Source of the DNA: Streptomyces sp. rh34
GTDB taxonomy: Bacteria > Actinomycetota > Actinomycetes > Streptomycetales > Streptomycetaceae
Direction: 5' to 3'
DNA: 64,000 nucleotides
Assembly (NCBI RefSeq): GCF_002551245.1
Contig: NZ_NTGZ01000003.1
Span: 1-64,000 of the forward strand
This document shows positions 16,706 to 26,767 of the stretch, piece by piece. Within the stretch, counting starts at the first letter, position 1; the number at the start of each line of letters is the position of its first letter. The position numbers and the translations under genes are program-made. The notes below the pieces were generated by a model. It saw only the letters and a list, made by a program, of their open reading frames with translations. It made no database searches and was not told the origin of the DNA.

Positions 16706-16753
16706 GCTGCACCAATGGAGGTGGGGCGCGTGAATCAGAGAGAGGAGACCGGT

Positions 16754-17494
16754 ATGCCCAATACAGTCGGATATGCAGAGATCGCCGCGAACTATCGCAA
16801 GCAGATTCAGGACGGGGTGCTTGAGCCAGGCACCACGATGCCGTCGCTGCGGCAGGTCTGTGAGCGTTATGGCGTGGCTCAGACGACCGCGAACAGGGCC
16901 TACCGAGTCCTCAAGATGGAAGGCCTGACCATGGCCAAGCCGGGCGTGGGCACGGTTGTGGTTGGGCCAGCCAGCAACAACATCGGCACCCGCGTCCGGC
17001 TCTACGAGGAGACGGGAAAGGCGCTGGACGGCGGCGAGAGCTCTCGGATTTTCGAGGTAGGCACCGTCGGAGCGGACGAGTTGGTTGCACCGCGCCTTGA
17101 CGTCACGCCTGGCACGCCTGTCCATGTCCGCCACCGTGTGGTCAGCCGCAATGGTGTCCCCGTACACCTGAGCAGCTCCTACTACCCCGCCTTCGTGGTC
17201 GCTGCGGCGCCCGAGCTGGCTGAGCCTGTTTCGACCGGCGGCTCTCGCGAGCTGGCAGCGGCGCGTCTTGGCGTTGCTCAGCATCGCGTTCTGGAGGAAG
17301 TGACGTCGCGTCTTGCCACCAGCGCGGAAAAGGAGCATTTGGGCCTGACGGCTGGAGATGTGGTCGTAAGCCAAATCGTCCGGACGGTAACGCTGGCCGA
17401 CGATCGTGTCGTTGAAGTAGCGGTGAAGATCACCGGCGGAGCGACCATCCTCCGATGGAGCACATCTCTGGCAGTCGACGCTCTCAAGAAATGA
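16754..17494 (+). CDS. GntR-family regulator (HutC/KorSA type)
   Basis: 246 aa, start at 16754 preceded by AGAGGAG at six-base spacing. Residues about 5-68 are a GntR winged helix (GYAEIAANYRKQI ... SLRQVCERYGVAQTTANRAY ... PGVGTVV). Residues about 85-245 match a UTRA ligand-binding domain. In pSAM2-type elements KorSA, a GntR regulator, represses the activator/transfer genes and itself. The position here, divergent from a transfer module with an inverted-repeat operator in between, fits that role. Confidence 0.9.
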   Translation: MPNTVGYAEIAANYRKQIQDGVLEPGTTMPSLRQVCERYGVAQTTANRAYRVLKMEGLTMAKPGVGTVVVGPASNNIGTRVRLYEETGKALDGGESSRIFEVGTVGADELVAPRLDVTPGTPVHVRHRVVSRNGVPVHLSSSYYPAFVVAAAPELAEPVSTGGSRELAAARLGVAQHRVLEEVTSRLATSAEKEHLGLTAGDVVVSQIVRTVTLADDRVVEVAVKITGGATILRWSTSLAVDALKK

Positions 17495-17556
17495 CACGGG
17501 GCCTCGGAACAAGCTGCTTGGACAGCGCACACTGCATCCGGAAGGCAGCTCCCAAA

Positions 17557-17601
17557 GTGACGAGTGGGGATGACATCTTGAATGTCACCCCCACTTGTCA
17601 C
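17557..17601 (+). terminator. 20-bp near-perfect hairpin after the GntR gene
   Basis: Arms 17557-17576 and 17582-17601 pair over 20 positions with one G-U and one mismatch and a 5-nt loop, 63 nt beyond the stop. Likely the terminator of the regulator. Confidence 0.65.
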
Positions 17602-18070
17602 CTCCGCGCGATCAAGAGGTCGCGCCAAGCTCGGCCGCACCAGGCTCAGTCCTCCGTCCCGCAGACTTCGAGCCGGTGGGGCCCGGGCCGCGCCTCCGCA
17701 CCGTATGGGGAAGGGGATCGGCGAAGGAGGCCGGAAGGTCGAAATGACAGATGACTTCAGCTGGGAACCGTTGACTGCTCCTGCGCGGATGGTTGGTGGC
17801 CGCCTGGTGTGGCGAGCAGCTGGCCTTGCACCTGGTGCCTGCGAGATCGTGAAGTGCCGTCAGTGGGCGCTGCGAGCAGTGGAATCGACACGTTGCGCCC
17901 AAGGTCTCTTCAGGGCAGACCTCGGCGGTATGGTGGCGTCTGACGTAGATCGAAAATGCGAGTGGCCCCGTCGACCGGCTTGGCAACCGGGAGGGGCCAC
18001 TCGGGCCAACGACCTTGTGATGGAGGTCGGTTGGCCGGCCGCTTACTCCTACAAACCAGGAGGTGGCGAC
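17602..18070. other. intergenic stretch without a supported gene
   Basis: Several frames are open on both strands but none has a convincing start, codon bias or recognisable product. A hairpin with 10-bp arms (GAGTGGCCCC at 17960-17969 and GGGGCCACTC at 17993-18002) is the only clear structure. A weak ATG with GGAAGG upstream at about 17743 opens a frame with unremarkable composition. Confidence 0.4.
17960..18002 (+). terminator. hairpin
   Basis: Perfect 10-bp arms with an inner CCGG...CCGG pairing. Could terminate transcripts from the left or belong to a small RNA. Confidence 0.4.
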
Positions 18071-18220
18071 GTGATCAGGGTACCCGTACCCGCACGCGCA
18101 CACACTGCACCCCGCCGTGGGGTCAGCGACCTCGCAGGTCGCTGGTCCTTCGACGGGGTGTTCGTGCTGCCTGGATATGCCCCGACCCGCGCCTCTGTCG
18201 AGGGGGTTGAGGTGACATAG
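18071..18220 (+). CDS. possible small protein, 49 aa
   Basis: GTG start with a consensus AGGAGG seven bases upstream, ending just before a strong hairpin at 18228-18259. Product is basic at the N-terminus, with DLAGRWSFDGVFVLPGYAP. No family recognised; the ribosome site and following terminator are the support. Confidence 0.4.
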   Translation: MIRVPVPARAHTAPRRGVSDLAGRWSFDGVFVLPGYAPTRASVEGVEVT

Positions 18221-18227
18221 TCCTTCT

Positions 18228-18259
18228 GGGGCGGCACCCATATGGGTCTGCCGCCCCGG
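18228..18259 (+). terminator. terminator-like hairpin
   Basis: GGGGCGGC-ACCCAT / ATGGGT-CTGCCGCCCC stem with a 2-nt bulge, directly after the 49-codon frame. Confidence 0.55.
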
Positions 18260-18728
18260 GCCTCCGAGCCGCGAAGCGATTGCCGTCGCCTCAGCTGGAG
18301 CGCCCTTCTGACACCGGAGGAGCTTTGCCGAGCTCCCCCGAAGGGGTTGCCCGTCCGGTTGGCGCCGGTCGAGCGGTTCAACATCAGGTTTCTCTCCAGA
18401 AACCGAAGCCCTTTCGGGGCTTCGTCGTGCCACGAGGCGGGCCCCGCGTCACGGGAGTCATTGTGCACGACGTTTCGTGCGACGGCCAGCTTCGGCATGC
18501 CCGCACACCCCTTTCCAGCCCCGATTTCGCGCCGCGGACCAGATCCGGCGTGACGGAGATCACCGCCGGGTTCCTGCTCAGTGGGCGTGACGGGCACGTT
18601 CGCTTCGTCCTTTCGAGGGCTGTCCTCTCCCTCGTGCTGCGCCGCGGTGGTGCGCCGGTGAGCTGCCTGGCTCCTGCGGACACACAGTTGCTTCTTCGTG
18701 CGCTGGCGTCCGCCAGGTCGGTGGGCCG
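18260..18728. other. intergenic region upstream of the large HTH gene
   Basis: No supported gene. Contains a short hairpin CGAAGCCC-TTTC-GGGGCTTCG at 18404-18424. It probably carries the promoter of the 732-aa gene, but no hexamers stand out. It contains no obvious tRNA or attachment-site core. Confidence 0.4.
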
Positions 18729-20927
18729 ATGAGCGCCGTGGCGGCACCGGCCGCCGCGTTCACTCGCCCTCGTACAAATGTCGCCCGCCGGGCGTCGCGT
18801 CGTCGACTGCGGTCCGTCCAGGCCGGCCCGGTGCCGGAGCGCGCCGCGGGTCACCCGCTGTCGCTCGGTCGGGACGCCCGTGCCCGGTTGAGTGGCGCGG
18901 TGCGGGCGCTGCTGAACTCGGACGGCCTGGAAGGTGCGTCGAACGCGGTGCGCCTGGCGGTGCTGGTGCTCGCGTCACGGACGCGGTCGGAGACCGGGGT
19001 AGTGGAGATCCGCACCTCGGAGCTGGGGCGGTGGATCGGCGTGTCCGTGTCGTACATGGCCTCCAACGTCCTGCCGGAGCTGCGCCGCTCGGGCATGGTC
19101 TCCGTCGGCACGGCGGAGGGCGACTACGGCCAGGACGACGGGCTGGAGTGCAAGGTAGAGCAACTGTGGACCGCTCAGGGTGTGGTCGGGCACCCGCTGA
19201 ACCTGACGAAGAAGGAGTACGCCACCTTGTGGCGGCTGCTGCAGGCCGTGATGGGGCCGGGCTGGACGCACCGGGACGGGCGGGTGACGCCTGCCGGGCT
19301 GATCGGTACGCGTACCGGCCGGGGCGCGGCGACGGACCGTCTGGCGCTGCTGCTGCTGGTGCTGGAGGCGCGGGAGGCCGGGCGGGTTCGGCTGTGCGGT
19401 GGGAGCGTGGACACCAAGCGTGGCCGGGCGGCGGCGACGCTGGCCCGGCTGATGGGGTGCACGGCGGCTGCGGCGGCGGGGATCCTCGGACGGCTGGAGG
19501 GCCGGGAGTTGGTGTCCCGGGTGCGTCTGGAGACGGCGTCCGGGCTCGCGAACCGGTCGCGGCTGCTGGTGCCGGCGGTCGCCGCTGCGCACGGCCGTGG
19601 TGGTGCTGACGTGGTCCGGGAGGACCGTGCGGAGGCCGTGCAGTCCGTGTTTTCAGAGCACGGTGTTGCAGCAGGGCGTAGTGAGCCCTCGCAGTCGGAT
19701 GAGGATCCGCAGGTCAACGGCGTGCCTGTTGCGAATGAGGCGGATGTTGCAGACCCCGGTGTTGCGGCAGGCCTTCACCCTTACCACCCTCCCCTGGTTA
19801 CTCCCGGCTCTCCTCTCTCGCTCTCTGATGGCTTTTCCGGCCACGGCCGTGGTGGGTTCGGTGATCTGCCGGACCGTGCGTGCGAGCGCGAGGACCAGGC
19901 CGTGGACGGCGAAGGTGGCCCGCTTCGCGGGGAACAGCCGAAGAACCCCCCGTCCATCGAAGGCGGAAAGGGCAGCTGCGGGCCGGTGGCCGGTGGCAGC
20001 CTGCGGGTCCTGGAGAGCGAAGGTCAGGGCAGGCAGCAGCAGGGGCGGGCGGCCCTGCCGTCGCTGGATCTGCGGGCAGTCCTGACCCCGGTCAAGCTGG
20101 TCTGGGCTCGCCTGGAGCGTCCGGCCGTCCGGCGCCTGGTGGAGGCCAAGGCCCGTACCGAGCTTGCCCGGCTGGTCGGATTCGCTGGTCCCACAGATGC
20201 GCCGCAGATCCTCGCCGACCGGCTCGCCCGGCGCCTGGAAACCCAGATGCGGCTGGGCAGTCCGATCACGGACCCGGTGGGCTGGCTGATCGGCCGGGGC
20301 CTGCCACAGATCCGGCTGTGCGCGGAGCCCCGGTGCGACGAGGGCTCGCTGCTCGACTCCGGCCAGGACTGCCCGCGCTGCGAAGACCGGCAAGTCAACA
20401 GCCGTGCCACCCGCCACGCGGTCGCGACCGCCATCGAAGCCGCGATGCCCGAAGCCTCCGAGACCGAGCGGCGGGCAGCCACCGACCGGCAACTGCACGA
20501 AACCGTGACCGCCAGGGCGTGGGCGCAGGCGTCCGAGTGGGAGCAGTACCGCGCCCGGAAGGCCGAAGCGAAGGCGGCTCGCACCGAGGCCGTCGCCGCG
20601 CAGCCGGACGACGACGTCCCGGCCGCGCCGGTCGCCCCGGTCGTGCTGCCCACACCGCGCCCGGCCGCCGCCGCTCCGGCCTTGGAGCCGGAGACCGCCG
20701 ACGTCGACAACGACCAGGAGCTAGTCCTCGAGGACCTGACCCCCGACCAGGTGCGCGACTGGCGGGTGCGGGCGATGAAGGACCACAGCGTCGTCTTCGA
20801 CCACATCGACCGCTACGGCGAGCCGTCAGCGAGGCGACTGTTCAGCAACCAACTGGTCGACCAGGCGCAGCACCTATCCGGGCTCGGGCACCTGAACCTC
20901 AGCTACTCCACCTGGGGGCAGTCGTGA
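18729..20927 (+). CDS. large helix-turn-helix protein of a Streptomyces plasmid/element type, 732 aa
   Basis: The basic N-terminus is followed by a winged-helix region (about 55-125: RTSELGRWIGVSVSYMASNV) and a second helical DNA-binding-like region (about 150-270). Then come a long low-complexity acidic linker (about 290-440), a C-x4-C...C-x2-C zinc-ribbon-like site near 540-560, an Ala/Glu coiled coil, and a conserved-looking C-terminus (LEDLTPDQVRDWRVRAM...HIDRYGE). I recognise the architecture as a recurring Streptomyces family without a demonstrated function; a role in element replication or its control is a guess from context. It ends 30 bp before the decayed edge of CRISPR array A. Confidence 0.75.
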   Translation: MSAVAAPAAAFTRPRTNVARRASRRRLRSVQAGPVPERAAGHPLSLGRDARARLSGAVRALLNSDGLEGASNAVRLAVLVLASRTRSETGVVEIRTSELGRWIGVSVSYMASNVLPELRRSGMVSVGTAEGDYGQDDGLECKVEQLWTAQGVVGHPLNLTKKEYATLWRLLQAVMGPGWTHRDGRVTPAGLIGTRTGRGAATDRLALLLLVLEAREAGRVRLCGGSVDTKRGRAAATLARLMGCTAAAAAGILGRLEGRELVSRVRLETASGLANRSRLLVPAVAAAHGRGGADVVREDRAEAVQSVFSEHGVAAGRSEPSQSDEDPQVNGVPVANEADVADPGVAAGLHPYHPPLVTPGSPLSLSDGFSGHGRGGFGDLPDRACEREDQAVDGEGGPLRGEQPKNPPSIEGGKGSCGPVAGGSLRVLESEGQGRQQQGRAALPSLDLRAVLTPVKLVWARLERPAVRRLVEAKARTELARLVGFAGPTDAPQILADRLARRLETQMRLGSPITDPVGWLIGRGLPQIRLCAEPRCDEGSLLDSGQDCPRCEDRQVNSRATRHAVATAIEAAMPEASETERRAATDRQLHETVTARAWAQASEWEQYRARKAEAKAARTEAVAAQPDDDVPAAPVAPVVLPTPRPAAAAPALEPETADVDNDQELVLEDLTPDQVRDWRVRAMKDHSVVFDHIDRYGEPSARRLFSNQLVDQAQHLSGLGHLNLSYSTWGQS

Positions 20928-20957
20928 GCGGCGGCGAGGTGTCCGGTGTCGACTTGG

Positions 20958-23469
20958 CCCGCCAGGCCCACGTGCGCGGGGAGCAGGTCGTCGTCTCCCT
21001 CCCGCTCCAGGTCATGGCGGGGCCATCCCCGCACGTGCGGGGAGCAGGCGGCCCGCCGTTCGGCGACCTGCGCGGCGTTGGGACCATCCCCGCGGGCGCA
21101 GGGAGCAGCGGACCAGCTTCTTGACCGCCCGCTCCACCTCGGGACCATCCCCGCGGGCGCGGGGAGCAGGAGCCGTACGGGACCTGGACCACGCGCGGGT
21201 AGGGGCCATCCCCGCGGGCACGGGGGGGGCAGATCCTGTCCCGAACCGGGGCGGTGCCGCCGTCGGGGCCATCCCCGCGGGCGCGGGGAGCAGGTCCGGA
21301 CCAGGAACACCAACCGCCGTGCACCGGGACCATCCCCGCACGCGCGGGGAGCAGGACGCACTCCTCGACGGTGCCGAACCGAAGCCGGGACCATCCCCGC
21401 ACTCGCGGGAAGCAGGGTGGGGACGGCGTCTTCGGGGGTCATGCTGCGGGACCATCCCTGCGGGTGCGGGGAGCAGACGAGCACCGACGACCAGTCGGTG
21501 GCCAGGGAGGGACCATTCCCGCGGGTGCGGGGAGCAGCCGGGTCGCGAGGCCGAGGCAGGACAGCAGGCGGGGCCATCCCCGCAGGTGCGGGGAGCAGAG
21601 CGACCGCACGTCGGCAAGGCCCGGCGTGGCGGGGCCATCCCCGCGGGCGCGGGGAGCAGCCGGACGGAGATTCCCGGTCGCGATGGTGGGACCATCCCCG
21701 CGGGTGCAGGGAGCAGCGGCAGCTGAAATGCCGAGGACTCGGGGGGCCGGGACCATCCCCACGGGTGCAGGGAGCAGTTCGTCCTCGTCCACGGTCGCGG
21801 CGCCGCTTCGGGACCATCCCCGCGGGCGCGGGGAGCAGGACCCCCGACGACCCGTGCCCGTGGTCACGGGACCATCCCCGCGGGTGCGGGGAGCAGCGGC
21901 CCACCAACCGTACCGACCACCTGGAGCCGGGACTATCCCCGCGGGTGCGGGGAGCAGGGGTGCCAACGGGTCTGGATGCCCACCACGGCGGGACCATCCC
22001 CGCGGGTGCGGGGAGCAGCCGGTCCGGGTCATCAGGAGCTTGATCGTCTCGGGACCATCCCCGCGCGTGCGGGGAGCAGACGCGCATGCTGTTCGTGGCC
22101 GCGCCCCTGGAGGGACCATCCCCGCACGCGCGGGGAGTAGCGACGCCTTCCAGGTGTCGACGGCGACGGACCGGCGCCATCCCTACGTACGTGGGGAGCA
22201 GGAGTGCTGTGGCGGCGGGGGGACCTGACGGAGGCGTTGGTACGGGCCGCCGGGAACAGCGCCCAGGAACTGCCAAACCGTCGGGACCATACCGCAGGCG
22301 CGGAAGCAGCCGGCGAACCCAACTTCCACACATCCACGCCGGGCTCGTCCTCACCTGCGTGGGGAACAGGCACCGCTGTCCCGTTCGGTGGACGCCCCCC
22401 TGGGACTATCCCCGCGGGCGCGGGGAGCAGACCGACGTGTGGCCGGTCCAGATGACCTTCACGGGACCATCCCCGCACGTGCGGGGAGCAGAACGGCTCC
22501 AGGCCGTTGCCGTCGCGGCCCTTGGGACCATCCCCGCACGCGCGGGGAGCAGCTGATGTGGACGCCCAGTGGAGTGTCCTCGTCGGGACCATCCCCGCAC
22601 GCGCGGGGAGCAGCAGATCTCCGCCTTCGCGTCCCAGACCCGGCTGGGACCATCCCCGCACGCGCGGGGAGCAGTTCTGACGGCGGCGCGTCAGGTTCTT
22701 GTTGTCGGGACCATCCCCGCACGCGCGGGGAGCAGACTGCTGATCTCGTCCTCCCCGTGGATCGATGGGGACCATCCCCGCACGCGCGGGGAGCAGCCGG
22801 TCGACCCATGCGACGCACACGATGCCGCGGGACCATCCCCGCACGCGCGGGGAGCAGCGTACGCGTAGGGCCCCCCTCCGTCCGGTCGAGGGACCATCCC
22901 CGCACGCGCGGGGAGCAGGCCGCACGGGCCCGGCGTGCGATCGACCGCAGGGGACCATCCCCGCACGCGCGGGGAGCAGTCAAAGAGGTTGACGAGAACG
23001 GGCTCCGGCTCGGGACCATCCCCGCACGCGCGGGGAGCAGCCTGAATAGTCCCGAGCGGCGGCACCCTCAAGGGGACCATCCCCGCACGCGCGGGGAGCA
23101 GCAATGTCATCGCGTGGGGAGCCCTGCCGAATGGGGACCATCCCCGCACGCGCCGGGAGCAGCCGCCGACCAACTGCGCGCCGCCGCCGTCTGGGGGACC
23201 ATCCCCGCACGCGCCGGGAGCAGTCGCCGAAGAGGCGAGCGTCAGCCTCGCCAGCGGGACCATCCCCGCACGCGCCGGGAGCAGGTGGTGTCGGGCTTGC
23301 TGAGGCGGCTCATCGGGGGGACCATCCCCGCACGCGCCGGGAGCAGACCGCGTCGCCCACGCCCAGCCGATCCCGATGGGGACCATCCCCGCACGCGCCG
23401 GGAGCAGAGCGCCGTCGGGGAACAGGCGAGCGAACTCCTTGGGACCATCCCCGCACGCGCCGGGAGCAG
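20958..23469 (-). CRISPR. CRISPR array A (type I-E, about 42 repeats)
   Basis: 29-nt repeats of the type GGGACCATCC-CCGC...GGGGAGCAG recur every 61 nt (32-nt spacers). Repeat ends fall at 21047, 21108, 21169 and so on to 23469. Leader is on the right, so transcription is leftward. The repeats fall in blocks: leader-distal ones are mixed and degenerate (20986, 21232, 22201-22369), the middle ones (22552-23101) carry GCACGCGCGGGG, and the six leader-proximal ones (23162-23469) carry GCACGCGCCGGG. Two spacers are short (28 nt at 21660-21687, 29 nt at 21839-21867). Confidence 0.97.
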
Positions 23470-23545
23470 ACTTCTTGACCTGCAGCTTTACAGCGGGTTG
23501 GTGCACTTCTCGAGCACTTTCACCGAATGCGACATATCGGTCATG
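23470..23545 (-). promoter_or_regulatory. leader of array A
   Basis: Begins ACTTCTTGACCTGCAGC next to the last repeat and contains GCACTTTCACCGAATGCGAC. The same block borders arrays B, D, E and F, which marks it as the leader carrying the promoter and integration signals. Confidence 0.85.
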
Positions 23546-23626
23546 AAGTTGACTCCGCCTCCGTGTGGCTGATGCCGTGGCATCGAGCTTATAGCCCGCG
23601 GATCGTGGTGGAGCACCTCGACAGCA

Positions 23627-25423
23627 CGGACGCCAACCGCGGGTGCGGGGAACAGCACGTTGGTCGGCTGTCCGCGACCACGGAGGGACCACATGCTCGC
23701 GGCGCGGAGCAGCGTACCGGCCCGTCCCACGCCTACACCGACGTGGGGCCACCCCCGCACGGGCGGGGAGCAGGCGGCGGTCGACATCGTCCCGACCATC
23801 CCCCAGGGGCCATCCCCGCGGGTGCGGGGAGCAGGGGGCCGTGTCCGGCACCCCGTCCCAGATCCGGGGACCATCCCCGCGGGTGCGGGGAGCAGGAGGC
23901 GCGGAAGCGTGAGGAGGACTCCTGCCTGGGACCATCCCCGCGGGTGCGGGGAGCAGGCCACGCGGCACCCGACAACTCCGGGTTGTCAGGGACCATCCCC
24001 GCGGGTGCGGGGAGCAGGCCATGGCTACGGGGACGCACCACATGATGTCGACGGGACCATCCCCGCACGCGCGGGGAGCAGTCGAACGCGGTGAGGTCGA
24101 GGGTGACGGTCTGGGGACCATCCCCGCGGGCGCGGGGAGCAGCCTCCGGCGCCCGGCGTTCGGCGGGAGCCGACGGGACCATCCCCGCGGGCGCGGGGAG
24201 CAGTGCCACGGTCCGAGACGCCCGGGTCCGCGACCGGGACCATCCCCGCGGGCGCGGGGAGCAGGGGATGGGGCGTTCGCCGCCGTCCCAGTCGCAGGGA
24301 CCATCCCCGCGGGCGCGGGGAGCAGTGTTCAAGAAGTGGTGCGCCGAGCAAGGGCGCGGGACCATCCCCGCGGGCGCGGGGAGCAGTGTTCAAGAAGTGG
24401 TGCGCCGAGCAAGGGCGCGGGACCATCCCCGCGGGCGCGGGGAGCAGCGACGCCGCACTCCTGGTCCGCGACGGCACCGGGGACCATCCCCGCGGGCGCG
24501 GGGAGCAGGAGCTGCGCCGGGCGGTCGACAAGCGGTTGCGGGGACCATCCCCGCGGGCGCGGGGAGCAGGGAGAGCACGCCTTCGAGGAAGCCCGTGCCG
24601 AGGGACCATCCCCGCGGGCGCGGGGAGCAGGCTGTCCGGAGGGGGTGTCGCCGACACGCAGGGGGACCATCCCCGCGGGCGCGGGGAGCAGGTAACCACC
24701 TGCCTCACCCGACACCTCTCCGTGGGACCATCCCCGCGGGCGCGGGGAGCAGTTCCAGCCGGAGAGGTCGGCGTCCTCGGCCGCGGGACCATCCCCGCGG
24801 GCGCGGGGAGCAGGTCGAGACATACTGTGGAGCTCTGGTAAGGGAGGGACCATCCCCGCGGGCGCGGGGAGCAGTCCGTCGGTGACCCGTCGGAGTCCCC
24901 GACCAAGGGACCATCCCCGCGGGCGCGGGGAGCAGTTCTGTTTCACGGTGTCCTCGATTTCTGAGTGAGGACCATCCCCGCGGGCGCGGGGAGCAGCGGA
25001 CCGCGGCGAAGGCGGCGAGCAAGAACCCGGGACCATCCCCGCGGGCGCGGGGAGCAGCGAGGAAGCCGGCTGCTCCCCCGTAGGCGAGGGGGACCATCCC
25101 CGCGGGCGCGGGGAGCAGTCCAGGGCATGTCGGGGCTCCAGAAGGCTGCCGGGACCATCCCCGCGGGCGCGGGGAGCAGACGTCGCTGATCGCGACGCTG
25201 ATCGCGGCGCTGGGACCATCCCCGCGGGCGCGGGGAGCAGTCCGGTGCCTTGTATGCCATGGCTTCTCCCTGTGGACCATCCCCGCGGGCGCGGGGAGCA
25301 GGAGGCCCAGCCGAAGGCGGAGACGATGTTGCGGGGACCATCCCCGCGGGCGCGGGGAGCAGGAGTGGAACCGTCCTGACGACAGCCTCCACTGGGGACC
25401 ATCCCCGCGGGCGCGGGGAGCAG
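23627..25423 (-). CRISPR. CRISPR array B (type I-E, about 30 repeats)
   Basis: Repeat ends run from 23655 (degenerate) and 23712 (degenerate) to 25423 at 61-nt steps. The older repeats 23834-24017 carry GCGGGTGCGGGG and those from 24142 onward carry GCGGGCGCGGGG. The spacers at 24326-24357 and 24387-24418 are identical. The spacer at 24018-24052 is 35 nt. The first spacer next to the leader (25363-25394) is identical to spacer 15 of array F. Confidence 0.97.
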
Positions 25424-25576
25424 ACTTCCTGACCTGCAGCGTTACAGCGGGAAAGCGTGATTTACAAGCACTTTCACCGAATCCGACATATCGACCATCA
25501 GCTTTCTCCTGCCGTGACGACAAGGCTATCCCCAGCACTCGGCGAACAGTTCTGGTCCCGCCAGGTAATCGCGCCT
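25424..25576 (-). promoter_or_regulatory. leader of array B
   Basis: About 150 bp nearly identical, in inverted orientation, to 52985-53140 beside array F. The identity ends abruptly near 25576, where the sequence runs into decayed repeats of an older array. Confidence 0.85.
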
Positions 25577-25593
25577 CTTGGCCGGCGATCACG

Positions 25594-25750
25594 GAGGGGC
25601 CATCATCCCCACGTATATGAGGGGAGAAGTGCGGAGAGCACCAGCCCGCCCGTACCCGCCCAGGGCCATCCCCACCTGGTGGGGAGCAGGTGAGGGCGAG
25701 CGCGACCGCGCCCATGCCGATGGGACCATCCTCACGTGCGTGGGGAGCAG
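25594..25750 (-). repeat. three decayed CRISPR repeats
   Basis: Degenerate repeats end near 25628, 25689 and 25750, with the stem changed to forms such as CACGTGCGTGGGGAGCAG. They lie outside the leader of array B and in the same orientation, so they are remnants of an older array. Confidence 0.7.
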
Positions 25751-25827
25751 ACTTCCGCATCAGCACGGGTGGCGCCAGCGCTGATGGGACTTCAGGACCT
25801 CGTAGCTCCAGGTGGAGCGCTGCTGCG

Positions 25828-26499
25828 TCAGATAGCGTCCGGCGGTACGCCGAGCTGCTCAGCGATGGTGGGGAATCGCGGGTGCATCTGCCGGTCGCCG
25901 ACCGTGACCAGGGCTGACAGCAGAGGATCTCCCTGATCGCGTTCGTCGTCGACGAGCCACAGCAGGACGCTCTCGTCATCGCGGTGTAGACGAGCCAGGG
26001 CGGGCTGACGCTTGCGGATCGCCTTCCAAGTAGTGGTCGTTCCGGCCCGAGCGGTCTGCTCCAGCAGCGGCCGCAGGTCCGTCGCGAGCTCTGCGAGCGG
26101 TCCCGCCCCCAGATACCCCGACGCCCGAACGTCCTTAAGAACCGGATGCGCTTCCGTAACGGGCACAGGCACCTGCACTGGGGCTGGGGCTGGAACGTTG
26201 GCCCGAGATGTGTCGGAGGACCACACCGTCCTCGGCCGTACGACGGGAACCTGTGCGGAGGACGGCCGCTTCGCGACTTTCCAACCAGGCGCAGGCATGC
26301 CCTCCACCGGCCGCGAAGTCAGCTCCTGCGCGGCCAGGCGACGCTCCTCCTCTCGCCACCGGCGTGATCCCAACACTTCCTTAAGATCCCTGAGCTGCAC
26401 CCGCTGCTCCCGGGTCTCGCGCGGCGGAGCCTGGGAAGCTTGGTGCCAGGCCCACTCGAAGAGATCCGCCGCCTTGACCACGTCAAAGCGATCGATCAC
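25828..26499 (-). CDS. hypothetical protein between arrays, 223 aa
   Basis: GTG start at 26499 (MIDRFDVVKAADLFEW). A helical, basic N-terminus is followed by a Pro/Val-rich linker near residues 100-115. The C-terminal domain (TTTWKAIRKRQPALARLHRDD, then LLWLVDDERDQGDPLLSALV, then HPRFPTIAEQLG) resembles a domain I have seen in Streptomyces proteins of unknown function. No catalytic motif is apparent. Its place inside a CRISPR cluster may be incidental. Confidence 0.65.
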   Translation of the reverse strand: MIDRFDVVKAADLFEWAWHQASQAPPRETREQRVQLRDLKEVLGSRRWREEERRLAAQELTSRPVEGMPAPGWKVAKRPSSAQVPVVRPRTVWSSDTSRANVPAPAPVQVPVPVTEAHPVLKDVRASGYLGAGPLAELATDLRPLLEQTARAGTTTTWKAIRKRQPALARLHRDDESVLLWLVDDERDQGDPLLSALVTVGDRQMHPRFPTIAEQLGVPPDAI

Positions 26500-26700
26500 G
26501 CTGCAGTTCGGTGAGCGTGCCGTTCAGCGAGCGACGGATCATCGCGATATCCATAGCGCTCAGAACCGGGCGGCCTGTTGTTCGCCGCCGGAAATCGGTC
26601 TGCCACGCTGTTCCGCCACTGAGCCGCACGCGCCCGTTCGCCAAGAGCCGCCCCCAACCCGCAGGCACGACGCCGTGCCTTGATCTGTCACTACCCACCC
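26483..26700 (-). pseudogene. remnant of a coding region ending at 26483
   Basis: A minus-strand frame with plausible composition (RVRLSGGTAWQTDFRRRT ... MDIAMIRRSLNGTLTELQRD) ends 17 nt inside the next gene. Upstream it runs into decayed repeats of array C and has no start or ribosome site. Probably the tail of a gene destroyed by rearrangement. Confidence 0.35.
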
Positions 26701-26767
26701 AAGGTGGCTCACAACTCCGCTGCGCACAAGAGCGCTTCGCAACGCGATCCGCATGTTGCTCGGAGGT

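Noticed and set aside
18340-18430. Possible tRNA end or attachment site near GGTTCAACATCAGG
   Set aside because: No cloverleaf can be folded; only a short terminator-like hairpin is present.
17612-18433. 273-codon minus-strand frame between the GntR gene and the large HTH gene
   Set aside because: Composition and start site unconvincing, and it runs through two hairpins.
20903-25402. Long Pro/Arg/Gly-rich frames across arrays A and B (units such as DHPRGRGEQ and GTIPAGAGS)
   Set aside because: They are translations of CRISPR repeats; the 61-nt unit simply cycles through all frames.
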